Made by a program: the position numbers and the translations under genes. 57,145 nucleotides of DNA, taken from Bacillota bacterium. GTDB taxonomy: Bacteria > Bacillota > Clostridia > Oscillospirales > Ruminococcaceae. Positions within the stretch are counted from its first letter, which is position 1. Every line of letters starts with the position of its first letter. Below are positions 50,573 through 57,145 of this stretch, piece after piece. The notes under the pieces were generated by a model. The model made no database searches, was not told the origin of the DNA, and saw nothing but the letters and a program-made list of their open reading frames with translations. The stretch covers positions 1 to 57,145 of the forward strand of contig JAEWLW010000013.1 of NCBI GenBank assembly GCA_023457355.1, in the 5' to 3' direction.

Positions 50573-51583
50573 ATGCATTATAAAAAATCTGTTTTTTCAG
50601 CACTGGCTGTAATTTTAGCAACTCTGGTGATTTTTACCGCCTGCGGAAGCGTCAGTTTAAACGATCAGGCCGCGCCCACCGAAACTTCCGCCGCGAGCAG
50701 TTCGGCTATGGCGCCGGCCCTTGCCGGCGGGCGTACAAAGATGACGATGGAGGCGCCCGCTGTCATGGCGGCTGATCAAGGAAAGCCCAGCCCCGTGGCC
50801 ATAAACCCCGACCGCAAAATTGTTAAACACAGTTATCTGTCGCTTGAGACCAAGGAATTTGACACGGCGCTGGAGCAGATTATCGCTGCCATCACCGAGC
50901 AGGGCGGCTATATCGAAAGCCAGAACACCAATGGCCAAAGCCTGACTTATCGCGGCTCGTATTATGAGCGGTCCGCTTCCATACAGGCCAGAATTCCCGC
51001 CGATAAGCTGGACAGCGTCACTACTGCCGTCGGCGGCATCTGCAATATCACATCAAAAAATGAAAACATCGATGACATCACCGATAGTTATTTTGACACG
51101 GAAGCGCATCTTAATTCGCTAAAGTTGCAGGAAGAGCGGCTTTTAGACATTTTATCCAAGGCTGAAAAGCTGGAGGATGTCATTTCGCTGGAACAAGCGC
51201 TTTCAGACGTGCGTTATCAAATTGAATCGCTGACGGCGACCATGCGCCGTATGGACAGCCAGATCGCCTATTCCTACTTAAATCTGGACCTGCGTGAAGT
51301 GGTTGAATACCAGCAGGTTGAAACAGCCCCCAAAACGTTGGGTGATAAAATCGTCGCTTCCTTTAAGCGTTCAGGTGAAAAGCTGGCATGGTTTTTTGAA
51401 TCATTGCTGCTCTTTGTCATTGAAGATTTGCCGTTGGTTATTATCTGGCTTGTGATTTTTGGCGTTTTAGCCTTTATCTCTTTCAAGCTGGCACGGCGCA
51501 TCCGCAATAAAATGAATTTGAAAAAACAAAAAAATTCTCAGCAGCAATCCGAGCCACAGCAAGATCCGCCTTCTGAAAAATAA
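50573..51583 (+). CDS. DUF4349 lipoprotein
   Basis: A 336-residue exported protein: lipoprotein signal with lipobox IFTAC (Cys24), a low-complexity Ala/Ser region, the DUF4349 domain from about residue 90 (RKIVKHSYLSLETKEFDTAL), a coiled coil (about 175-225, KLQEERLLDILSKAEKLEDV), one C-terminal transmembrane helix (about 275-300) and a basic/Gln-rich cytoplasmic tail. The layout is typical of DUF4349 proteins, whose function is unknown. The ATG at 50573 is preferred, 9 nt after AAGGAGG. Confidence 0.85.
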   Translation: MHYKKSVFSALAVILATLVIFTACGSVSLNDQAAPTETSAASSSAMAPALAGGRTKMTMEAPAVMAADQGKPSPVAINPDRKIVKHSYLSLETKEFDTALEQIIAAITEQGGYIESQNTNGQSLTYRGSYYERSASIQARIPADKLDSVTTAVGGICNITSKNENIDDITDSYFDTEAHLNSLKLQEERLLDILSKAEKLEDVISLEQALSDVRYQIESLTATMRRMDSQIAYSYLNLDLREVVEYQQVETAPKTLGDKIVASFKRSGEKLAWFFESLLLFVIEDLPLVIIWLVIFGVLAFISFKLARRIRNKMNLKKQKNSQQQSEPQQDPPSEK

Positions 51584-51727
51584 TTGTTTTAACGTCCATT
51601 CACTGACTATCGGCTGTTTTTGGACTGATTTTGGCTAACAGCTTGTAAATTTTTTGCGTATATTGCACAATCACTTGTCTTTGATGAACGGATTTTGCAG
51701 GACGTTCTATAAAAATTGCAAAATCGC

Positions 51728-51765
51728 TTGACGGGAAATGCAAGTTGAATTACAATTACTTGCAT
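51728..51765 (+). promoter_or_regulatory. Glutamate synthase promoter with overlapping inverted repeat
   Basis: TTGACG (51728-51733), 17-nt spacer, TACAAT (51751-51756). ATGCAAGT (51738-51745) and ACTTGCAT (51758-51765) form a perfect 8-bp inverted repeat across the -10, suited to a repressor. Upstream, TTGCAAAATCGCTTG (51716-51730) resembles TTGCACAATCACTTG (51663-51677), two 15-mers with two differences. Confidence 0.65.
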
Positions 51766-51782
51766 AATCAAGGGCGATTACC

Positions 51783-51816
51783 GGGAGAGGTGTCCTCTAG
51801 ACGCCTCTTCCATTTT
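51783..51816 (+). terminator. Attenuator-like hairpin in the glutamate synthase leader
   Basis: GGGAGAGGTGTC pairs with GACGCCTCTTCC (two G-U pairs) around CTCTA, followed by CATTTTTTA. It lies after the predicted start and before the first ribosome site, so it would terminate early unless relieved. Confidence 0.7.
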
Positions 51817-51850
51817 TTATCTCTTGATCGTACGAAAGGAGGAACCCCCC

Positions 51851-52951
51851 ATGCAAAAGGAAGGACAAATCAGAATCCCATCGGGCTGTGCCATTTCAGG
51901 CATTATAGACCTGGAAGGCAAACCCATATCAGGTGATGAGATTATCCGATCTATCGCGACGATGCACGACCGTTCCAACGGTCTGGGCGGCGGTTTCGCC
52001 GCGTACGGCATCTACCCCCAGTACAAAAATCATTATGCCTTTCACGTTTTTTACGAGGACCAAGCAGCCAAGGAAACATGTGAGAAATTTCTTGAACGGC
52101 ATTTTGACATTATGAACCTGTCGAAAATTCCAACCAGAAAACACCCCCGCATCACCGATGCCCCGTTGATCTGGCGCTATTTCATGCGGCCGCTTGAAAA
52201 CAAGCTGGACCACAGCCAACTTGACGAACGGGAATATGTCATGCGCTGCGTCACAACCATCAACACAACCATGGCAGGCGCGCATGTCTTTTCAAGCGGT
52301 AAAAATATGGGGGTCTTCAAAGCGGTGGGTTACCCTGAGGATGTCGGTGAATTCTACTGTCTTGAGGATTACGAGGGTTACGCCTGGACGGCACATGGGC
52401 GTTACCCCACAAACACCCCCGGCTGGTGGGGCGGTGCACATCCATTTGCGCTGCTTGATTTTTCAGTTGTACATAACGGTGAGATTTCCTCCTACGATGC
52501 CAACCGCCGATACATTGAAATGTTCGGCTACAAATGTACACTGCTCACCGATACCGAGGTTATCACCTATGTCATTGATTACCTCGTCCGCCGCAAAAAA
52601 CTTTCGTTGAAGGAAATGGCCAGTGTCATTGCGGCCCCGTTCTGGAGCACCATCGCCTCAAAGCCGCCGGTTGAGCGCGAGCAATTAACCTACCTTCGCA
52701 ACACGTTTGCAAGCCTGCTGATGACCGGCCCGTTTTCGATTCTCGTCGGTTTTGAAGGCGGACTGATGGCGTTAAACGACCGCCTGAAGCTGCGCTCCAT
52801 GGTCGTTGGCGAACGCGGCAGCCGCGTCTATCTCGCCAGCGAAGAATGCGCCATTCGCACCTTAGAACCGGTGCTCGACAAATTCTGGTCGCCCAAAGGC
52901 GGCGAGCCCGTCATTTTCAGATGCAAGGAGGAACCGGAATGTACGCTTTAG
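51851..52951 (+). CDS. Glutamate synthase, glutamine amidotransferase subunit (archaeal-type split GltB)
   Basis: Class II (Ntn) glutamine amidotransferase domain that releases ammonia from glutamine for the synthase subunit. In this 366-residue protein the catalytic Cys is probably Cys13 in PSGCAISGIID, so the first 12 residues would be removed as a propeptide. Other family points are TAHGRYPTNTPGWWGGAHPF (about 181-200) and HNGEISSYDANRRY (about 208-221). AGGAGG lies 8 nt before the ATG. It is the first of three overlapping or adjacent genes that together equal the domains of GltB. Confidence 0.9.
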   Translation: MQKEGQIRIPSGCAISGIIDLEGKPISGDEIIRSIATMHDRSNGLGGGFAAYGIYPQYKNHYAFHVFYEDQAAKETCEKFLERHFDIMNLSKIPTRKHPRITDAPLIWRYFMRPLENKLDHSQLDEREYVMRCVTTINTTMAGAHVFSSGKNMGVFKAVGYPEDVGEFYCLEDYEGYAWTAHGRYPTNTPGWWGGAHPFALLDFSVVHNGEISSYDANRRYIEMFGYKCTLLTDTEVITYVIDYLVRRKKLSLKEMASVIAAPFWSTIASKPPVEREQLTYLRNTFASLLMTGPFSILVGFEGGLMALNDRLKLRSMVVGERGSRVYLASEECAIRTLEPVLDKFWSPKGGEPVIFRCKEEPECTL

Positions 52952-54444
52952 ACTTTGCTTCCAACTTTGAAGTGGTGCGCAATATGGACCGTTGCACCTT
53001 TTGCGGCAAATGCGTCAATGAATGCAGCTACGGCGTGCATCAGTTCACGGCCGATAAAAAAGCGCTCACCGAAAATAACGACAAATGCGTCAACTGCTAC
53101 CGCTGTGTGGCCACATGTCCCACAAAGGCCATTAAAATTATTCGCAATCCACAAGCGGTCAACATCAGCAGCAACTGGAGTGCCAACAACATGCGTGAAA
53201 TATACCTGCAGGCGGCTACCGGCGGTGTATTGCTCTCCGGCATGGGCACCACCAAGAACTATCCGCTCTACTGGGATAAATTGCTCATCAATGCCGCCCA
53301 GGTGACCAACCCTTCTATCGACCCGCTGCGGGAACCGATGGAGACCCGCACCTACCTCGGCAAAACCTCGGTGAATATTCGCCGGGATGCCTCCGGGAAT
53401 TTGATTAATACGCTGCCGCCGCACCTGACACTCAATACCCCGATTATGTTCGCGGCCATGAGCTACGGCGCCATCAGCTATCCGGCGCACGAAGCACTGG
53501 CGAGGGCCTCCACCGATCTGGGCACCTACTACAACACCGGTGAAGGCGGATTGCATCACGATCTTTACCCGTATGGCGCGCACACCATCGTGCAGGTCGC
53601 ATCGGGCCGATTCGGCGTTCACCGCCAGTACCTTGAAACCGGCGCCGCCATCGAGATCAAAATCGGCCAGGGTGCAAAGCCCGGCATCGGCGGCCATCTG
53701 GCGGGCACCAAGAACATCGGAGACATTTCCAAGACCCGCATGATCCCCGAGGGCACCGACGCCATCTCCCCTGCGCCGCACCACGATATTTACTCCATTG
53801 AGGATCTGCGGCAGCTCGTCTACTCGTTGAAGGAAGTCACCGCCCATAAAAAACCGATTATTGTGAAAATTGCCGCCGTACATAATGTGGCATCCATCGC
53901 CAGCGGCATTGCTAGAAGCGGCGCGGACATCATCGCCATAGACGGCCTGCGCGCCGGCACCGGCGCCGCGCCCACCCAGACGCGCGACAATGTCGGCATC
54001 CCGATTGAGCTTGCTTTGGCGGCCGTCGATTCCCGCTTGCGCGAGGAGGGCATCCGCAACGAGGTTTCCATCGTCGCCAGCGGTTCTATCCGCAACAGCG
54101 CCGATGTCATCAAAGCCATCGCGCTCGGCGCCGACGCCGTCTATATCGGCACTGCCGCCCTCATTGCAATGGGCTGCCACATGTGCCACAGCTGCCATAC
54201 CGGCGGCTGCAACTGGGGCATCTGCACCCAGACACCCAAGCTGACCAAACGCCTGAAGGCCGACGAAGCACACCGCCAGCTCGTCAATCTTATTGAGGGC
54301 TGGACCCATGAAGTTAAGGAAATGATGGGTGGCATGGGCATCAACTCCATTGAGGCATTGCGCGGCAACCGCCTCATGCTTCGCGGCGTCGGCCTGACCG
54401 ACGCCGAGCTCAAAATTCTCGGCGTACAACACGCCGGCCAATAA
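52939..54444 (+). CDS. Glutamate synthase, FMN/Fe-S synthase subunit
   Basis: Makes glutamate from 2-oxoglutarate and ammonia. The 501-residue protein starts with a 2[4Fe-4S] ferredoxin domain (CTFCGKCVNEC and CVNCYRCVATC, about 18-60), followed by the FMN-binding synthase barrel: GEGGLHHDLYPYG (about 197-209), GQGAKPGIGGHL (about 243-254), DGLRAGTGAAPTQTRDNVG (about 335-353) and CHMCHSCHTGGCNWGICTQ (about 413-431), part of which binds the 3Fe-4S cluster in GltB. The ATG overlaps the previous gene by 13 nt. The ferredoxin domain suggests ferredoxin rather than NADPH as electron donor. Confidence 0.92.
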   Translation: MYALDFASNFEVVRNMDRCTFCGKCVNECSYGVHQFTADKKALTENNDKCVNCYRCVATCPTKAIKIIRNPQAVNISSNWSANNMREIYLQAATGGVLLSGMGTTKNYPLYWDKLLINAAQVTNPSIDPLREPMETRTYLGKTSVNIRRDASGNLINTLPPHLTLNTPIMFAAMSYGAISYPAHEALARASTDLGTYYNTGEGGLHHDLYPYGAHTIVQVASGRFGVHRQYLETGAAIEIKIGQGAKPGIGGHLAGTKNIGDISKTRMIPEGTDAISPAPHHDIYSIEDLRQLVYSLKEVTAHKKPIIVKIAAVHNVASIASGIARSGADIIAIDGLRAGTGAAPTQTRDNVGIPIELALAAVDSRLREEGIRNEVSIVASGSIRNSADVIKAIALGADAVYIGTAALIAMGCHMCHSCHTGGCNWGICTQTPKLTKRLKADEAHRQLVNLIEGWTHEVKEMMGGMGINSIEALRGNRLMLRGVGLTDAELKILGVQHAGQ

Positions 54445-54462
54445 GAAACGGAGGCCTCTGTT

Positions 54463-55185
54463 ATGAAAATTGATGCGTACAATATGGATCAAACGCTTTT
54501 AAATCAGGCCATCCGCCGTGCGCCGGCAGGCGACATTGAGCTTGTGCACTGCATGGGCCAGCGCTTTATCGGCGCAGGCGCCTCAGATAAAAAAATTATG
54601 ATCAACGGTGTTCCCGGCAATGCGTTGGGGGCCTATATGGATGGCGGCACCATTATGGTGGACGGAAATGCGCAGGACGCCACCGGCGACACCATGAATG
54701 ACGGCCTTATTGTTATCAATGGCTCTTCAGGGGATGCCACTGGCTATTCGATGCGCGGCGGCGCCATCTTTGTTAAGGGTAACGCGGGCTACCGCGCCGG
54801 AATTCACATGAAAGCTTATCAGGACAAAATTCCGCTGCTGGTCATCGGCGGTGCTGCCGGCAGTTTTTTAGGCGAATATCAGGCCGGTGGGCACATTGTT
54901 GTATTGGGCTTGGGATGCGAGGAGCGCGTCCCGTTCGGTTACTTCTGCGGCACCGGCATGCACGGCGGCAAAATTTTCATCCGCTCAGCGCAGTCGCTGA
55001 CCAATCTGCCTCCGCAGGTGCTGGCATCCGACGCTACCGACGAGGATATGCAGGAGATCATGCCCTATATTACCGAATACGGTAAGCGGTTTGGCATTCC
55101 AATAGAAACAATTCTCCCGTATCATTTCTATGTGCTGACGCCCAACGCCAAAAGCCCCTACAAACGACTTTATGCTATCAACTAA
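54463..55185 (+). CDS. Glutamate synthase GXGXG-domain subunit
   Basis: A 240-residue protein made of the GltB C-terminal beta-helix, with repeated G-x-x-G-x-x-x-G turns such as GNALGAYMDGGTIMVDGNAQ (about 47-66) and GDATGYSMRGGAIFVKGNAG (about 85-104). In complete GltB this domain holds the ammonia tunnel in place. GGAGG lies before the ATG and the gene is 18 nt after the synthase subunit. A strong terminator follows. Confidence 0.9.
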   Translation: MKIDAYNMDQTLLNQAIRRAPAGDIELVHCMGQRFIGAGASDKKIMINGVPGNALGAYMDGGTIMVDGNAQDATGDTMNDGLIVINGSSGDATGYSMRGGAIFVKGNAGYRAGIHMKAYQDKIPLLVIGGAAGSFLGEYQAGGHIVVLGLGCEERVPFGYFCGTGMHGGKIFIRSAQSLTNLPPQVLASDATDEDMQEIMPYITEYGKRFGIPIETILPYHFYVLTPNAKSPYKRLYAIN

Positions 55186-55196
55186 CCCCCTATATC

Positions 55197-55242
55197 AAAT
55201 CAGAACCGCGTATTTACACCTGTAAATACGCGGTTCTGATTT
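55197..55242. terminator. 46-bp perfect hairpin after the glutamate synthase operon
   Basis: Two exact 22-nt arms with a 2-nt loop, ending in GATTT. It is the end of the operon and among the longest perfect inverted repeats in the window. Confidence 0.85.
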
Positions 55243-55436
55243 CAGAGCTGTCAATAAAGTGACAGGAGCTTGGCGATTTGACAGTCTCTTTACTGCAAAA
55301 AATCGTCTCTCGGGTCTTCTGATGTAATTTGACATGAACCATAGCGTGGATACCAACGGCTCGGCACATGAGCGCCTGCCGGTTTTTAATAAGGGCAAAA
55401 GCCTGCCCGAATAGGGGCAACTTCAGCTTCAACATC
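55243..55436. other. Gene-free region with repeat-like remnants
   Basis: No gene supported. GCTGTCAATAAAGTG (55247-55261) recurs at 22510. The following sequence has open frames without ribosome sites and no recognisable product; it might be the decayed remnant of a mobile or repeat element. Confidence 0.4.
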
Positions 55437-55982
55437 TTAAAACTTATTAAAGCTCACAATCTCATCAAAGTCTTTCCGCTGCTTTTCACGCTGTGTATCA
55501 TCCGCCATAGCGTACCCCAGCGCCACAACCAGACGAATGCGGCGGGTCTTGGGTATTCCAAGCAACATCTTCAGCTTGCGCTCATTAAACCAACCCAATA
55601 TACAGCTTGATAAGCCCAAATCCTCAGCAGCGAGCATCAGATGCGCTACTGAAAAGCCCAGGTCAATGCCGGAATATTTTTGGTTTTTTAGCGATTCGCC
55701 CACCCTAGCGGTCAGATTCTGCTTCCCTTCAAGGGCAACGACAAAAGCAGTGGCTTTGCCGGCAAATTTGTTCATGCCGGTATCCTGCAAACATTGCGCC
55801 ACCTGCTCGACCCGTTGCGGTTCATCTACTGCAATATAGCGCCACGGCTGGCTGTTACAGGCTGAGGGTGATAACACAGCTGCCCCTAGAATATCCATCA
55901 GTTTTTCCTTTTCGACCAGTCGTGTCGAATCAAAATTCCGACAGCTCTGCCGATGCTGAATTAACGATAATAAGTCGCTCAT
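55437..55982 (-). CDS. Nitroreductase-family FMN enzyme
   Basis: A 181-residue nitroreductase-fold protein: HRQSCRNFDSTRLVEKEKL near the N terminus, PSACNSQPWRYIAV (about 37-50) in FMN contact, GIDLGFSVAHLMLAAEDLGL (about 108-127) and a C-terminal RLVVALGYA. It reduces nitro or related compounds with NAD(P)H, or serves in some other flavin redox role; the physiological substrate is unknown. The ATG at 55980-55982 follows GGGGGATC; a 40-residue longer frame lacks a ribosome site. Downstream of the DegV gene by 40 nt, possibly co-transcribed. Confidence 0.88.
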   Translation of the reverse strand: MSDLLSLIQHRQSCRNFDSTRLVEKEKLMDILGAAVLSPSACNSQPWRYIAVDEPQRVEQVAQCLQDTGMNKFAGKATAFVVALEGKQNLTARVGESLKNQKYSGIDLGFSVAHLMLAAEDLGLSSCILGWFNERKLKMLLGIPKTRRIRLVVALGYAMADDTQREKQRKDFDEIVSFNKF

Positions 55983-56022
55983 GTTGATCCCCCTTTTACT
56001 GTTTGCGATAAATATGCAGCAT

Positions 56023-56895
56023 TTAGCGTCTGTTACCCAAAAAATAAACCGAAACCAGCCCCGGGCCTGTATGGCTACCCACCACGGGGCCAATAGCGGC
56101 AATCTGTATTTCTTTGGGAGAAAAACGTTTATTGATCATATCAGCCAGCAGCTGTGCCGCGTCATCAGCTTCTGCATGCCCGATGAAAATCATCTGTTTT
56201 GAAATATCAGTTCCCAGCTCTCCGATTTTATCGGCAAGCATCTCTATCGATTGCTTGCGTCCGCGCACTTTTGACACGGGTATCAAGTGTCCTTCGTTGT
56301 CAACGTGGAGTATCGGCTTGATGTTAAAAGCCGTTCCAACATGTGCAGCCAGTGCGTTAACCCTGCCGCCGCGATAAAGATACATCAAATCGTCCACCGT
56401 AAACCAGTGGCACAGTTTAAAGATATGTGCACGCACCCAATCGGCAACCTCGCTCAGGCTGGCGCCGCGCCGCTTTTTCTCTGCTGCCAGGCAGACTAAC
56501 AGCCCTTCGCCCATAGAAGCGGCTAACGTGTCTATCACCACAATTTGGCGCTGAGGATACCGCTCCTTAAGCTGCTCTGAAATCATAACAGCCGTACCGA
56601 AGGTGCTGCTTAACCCGGACGAAAAGCCCAGATACAAAATATCCTCGCCTCGTTCGAGAATCGGTACAAAAGTTTCTTCAAACTGGCTCATGTTGATGGC
56701 TGTTGTGGTTGAAACATGCCCCTCCCGCAGCATCTGGTAAAAAGCATTGGAGGAAAGCTCACGGTTATCCGGATAATTATAGTACTCCTTGTCACCGAAT
56801 GAAAAGCGCATCGGTATGACGGTAATATCAAATCTATCAACCAAAGCAGGCGTCAAATCAGCGGTGGATTCAGTAACAATACAAAACTTATCCAT
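56023..56895 (-). CDS. DegV family fatty-acid-binding protein
   Basis: A 290-residue DegV protein with the opening CIVTESTADLTPALVDRFDI, the ligand loop STTTAINMSQFEETFVPIL (about 63-81), LGFSSGLSSTFGTAVM (about 89-104) and the C-terminal GPVVGSHTGPGLVSVYFLG (about 269-287). DegV (FakB-like) proteins bind a fatty acid and present it to the kinase FakA. No fakA gene is in view. The ATG at 56893-56895 lies 8 nt after AAAAGGA. Confidence 0.92.
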   Translation of the reverse strand: MDKFCIVTESTADLTPALVDRFDITVIPMRFSFGDKEYYNYPDNRELSSNAFYQMLREGHVSTTTAINMSQFEETFVPILERGEDILYLGFSSGLSSTFGTAVMISEQLKERYPQRQIVVIDTLAASMGEGLLVCLAAEKKRRGASLSEVADWVRAHIFKLCHWFTVDDLMYLYRGGRVNALAAHVGTAFNIKPILHVDNEGHLIPVSKVRGRKQSIEMLADKIGELGTDISKQMIFIGHAEADDAAQLLADMINKRFSPKEIQIAAIGPVVGSHTGPGLVSVYFLGNRR

Positions 56896-57023
56896 CAGCA
56901 ACATCCTTTTCGTGATATTGTTCATATGCGGGGAGCGCGTTTTCGCTACCCAAGCACAGAATGATAATTAATAATATTATAACATCAGAATTCATCTAAC
57001 AAAAGGTATTTATGTAACAAATA

Positions 57024-57064
57024 CGTAAAAAAACAGACACCCCCGCTATTGCAGGGATGTCCGT
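57024..57064 (-). terminator. Terminator after the 5S rRNA
   Basis: On the minus strand GGACATCCCTGC pairs with GCGGGGGTGTCTG across AATA (one bulge), followed by TTTTTTTACG. It marks the end of an rRNA operon. Confidence 0.8.
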
Positions 57065-57069
57065 AAAAA

Positions 57070-57145
57070 TGCCGGCGCCGACCTATCTTCCCGGGACGTC
57101 TCCATCCAAGTATTTTCGGCACTGATGAGCTTAACGACCGTGTTC
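57070..57145 (-). rRNA. rrf: 5S ribosomal RNA, 3' part (cut by the window edge)
   Basis: On the minus strand GAACACGGTCGTTAAGCTC (the conserved loop B/C segment of 5S rRNA) starts at the window edge and runs to GGGAAGATAGGTCGGCGCCGGCA at the 3' end, with a terminator just behind. About 76 of roughly 117 nt are present. The rest of the rRNA operon should lie to the right, reading toward this window. Confidence 0.9.

Noticed and set aside
52948..54492. A 514-codon minus-strand open frame opposite the glutamate synthase subunit
   Set aside because: Shadow frame of a clear FMN/Fe-S synthase gene on the plus strand; no ribosome site or domain.
55195..55435. Two overlapping minus-strand open frames after the glutamate synthase operon
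   Set aside because: They run through the perfect terminator hairpin, lack ribosome sites and match no protein I know; considered repeat remnants.

Overview
The window looks like chromosomal DNA from an anaerobic, endospore-forming Firmicute of class Clostridia, probably an Oscillospiraceae/Ruminococcaceae-type organism. The taxonomic call is inference. It rests on SpoIIE and a SleL-like spore lysin, a CIRCE-controlled hrcA-grpE-dnaK-dnaJ operon, lysine 2,3-aminomutase, an archaeal-type split glutamate synthase, ferredoxin-bearing MinD ATPases with NifX-like partners, strong AGGAGG ribosome sites and moderately GC-rich codon use. No prophage, transposase, CRISPR array or tRNA was seen. A partial 5S rRNA at the right edge shows that an rRNA operon lies beside the window.

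Layout. 0-2 kb: acpP and proS. 2.3-3.9 kb: two exported or lipid-anchored proteins of unknown function, convergent on one terminator. 4-9 kb: heat-shock operon on the minus strand. 9-9.6 kb: a small divergent pair with an XRE-type repressor. 9.6-13.8 kb: trpS, an aminotransferase, a ComFB-like protein and gltX. 14-20.4 kb: spoIIE, a DUF1846 protein, a PrsA/SurA-like lipoprotein and alr. 20.9-24.9 kb: glyS and the ablA-ablB pair for N-epsilon-acetyl-beta-lysine, an osmolyte. 25.4-32.5 kb: a DUF4153 membrane protein, an aminotransferase/aspartate-dehydrogenase-like operon with a divergent LysR regulator, a LysM-GH18 enzyme and a 1-Cys Bcp peroxiredoxin.

32.8-43.5 kb is a block of metal-related genes. 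It holds feoA-feoA-feoB, a Cys-rich Feo-associated peptide and a short DtxR-like regulator. A stand-alone HD-GYP protein follows, then a Fur-family regulator with a Cys/His-rich permease and its DUF1980 partner. Next come a DUF5320 peptide, a DUF134 regulator and a NifX-MinD-MinD-NifX cluster resembling the orange-protein gene clusters of anaerobes. Two promoters here share an operator-like motif.

43.9-50.5 kb is a polyamine operon (speD-speA-speE-carboxyspermidine dehydrogenase-nspC). It encodes both the decarboxy-SAM and the carboxy(nor)spermidine routes, behind a roughly 400-nt structured leader that ends in a terminator hairpin. 50.6-55.2 kb: a DUF4349 lipoprotein and a three-gene glutamate synthase behind an attenuator-like leader. 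55.4-57.1 kb: a nitroreductase, a DegV protein and the 5S rRNA end.

The best candidates for undescribed biology are the polyamine leader RNA, the motif shared by the DUF5320 and NifX/MinD promoters, the DtxR-like regulator that has lost expected metal ligands, and the Fur gene whose only good ribosome site precedes an ATT codon.
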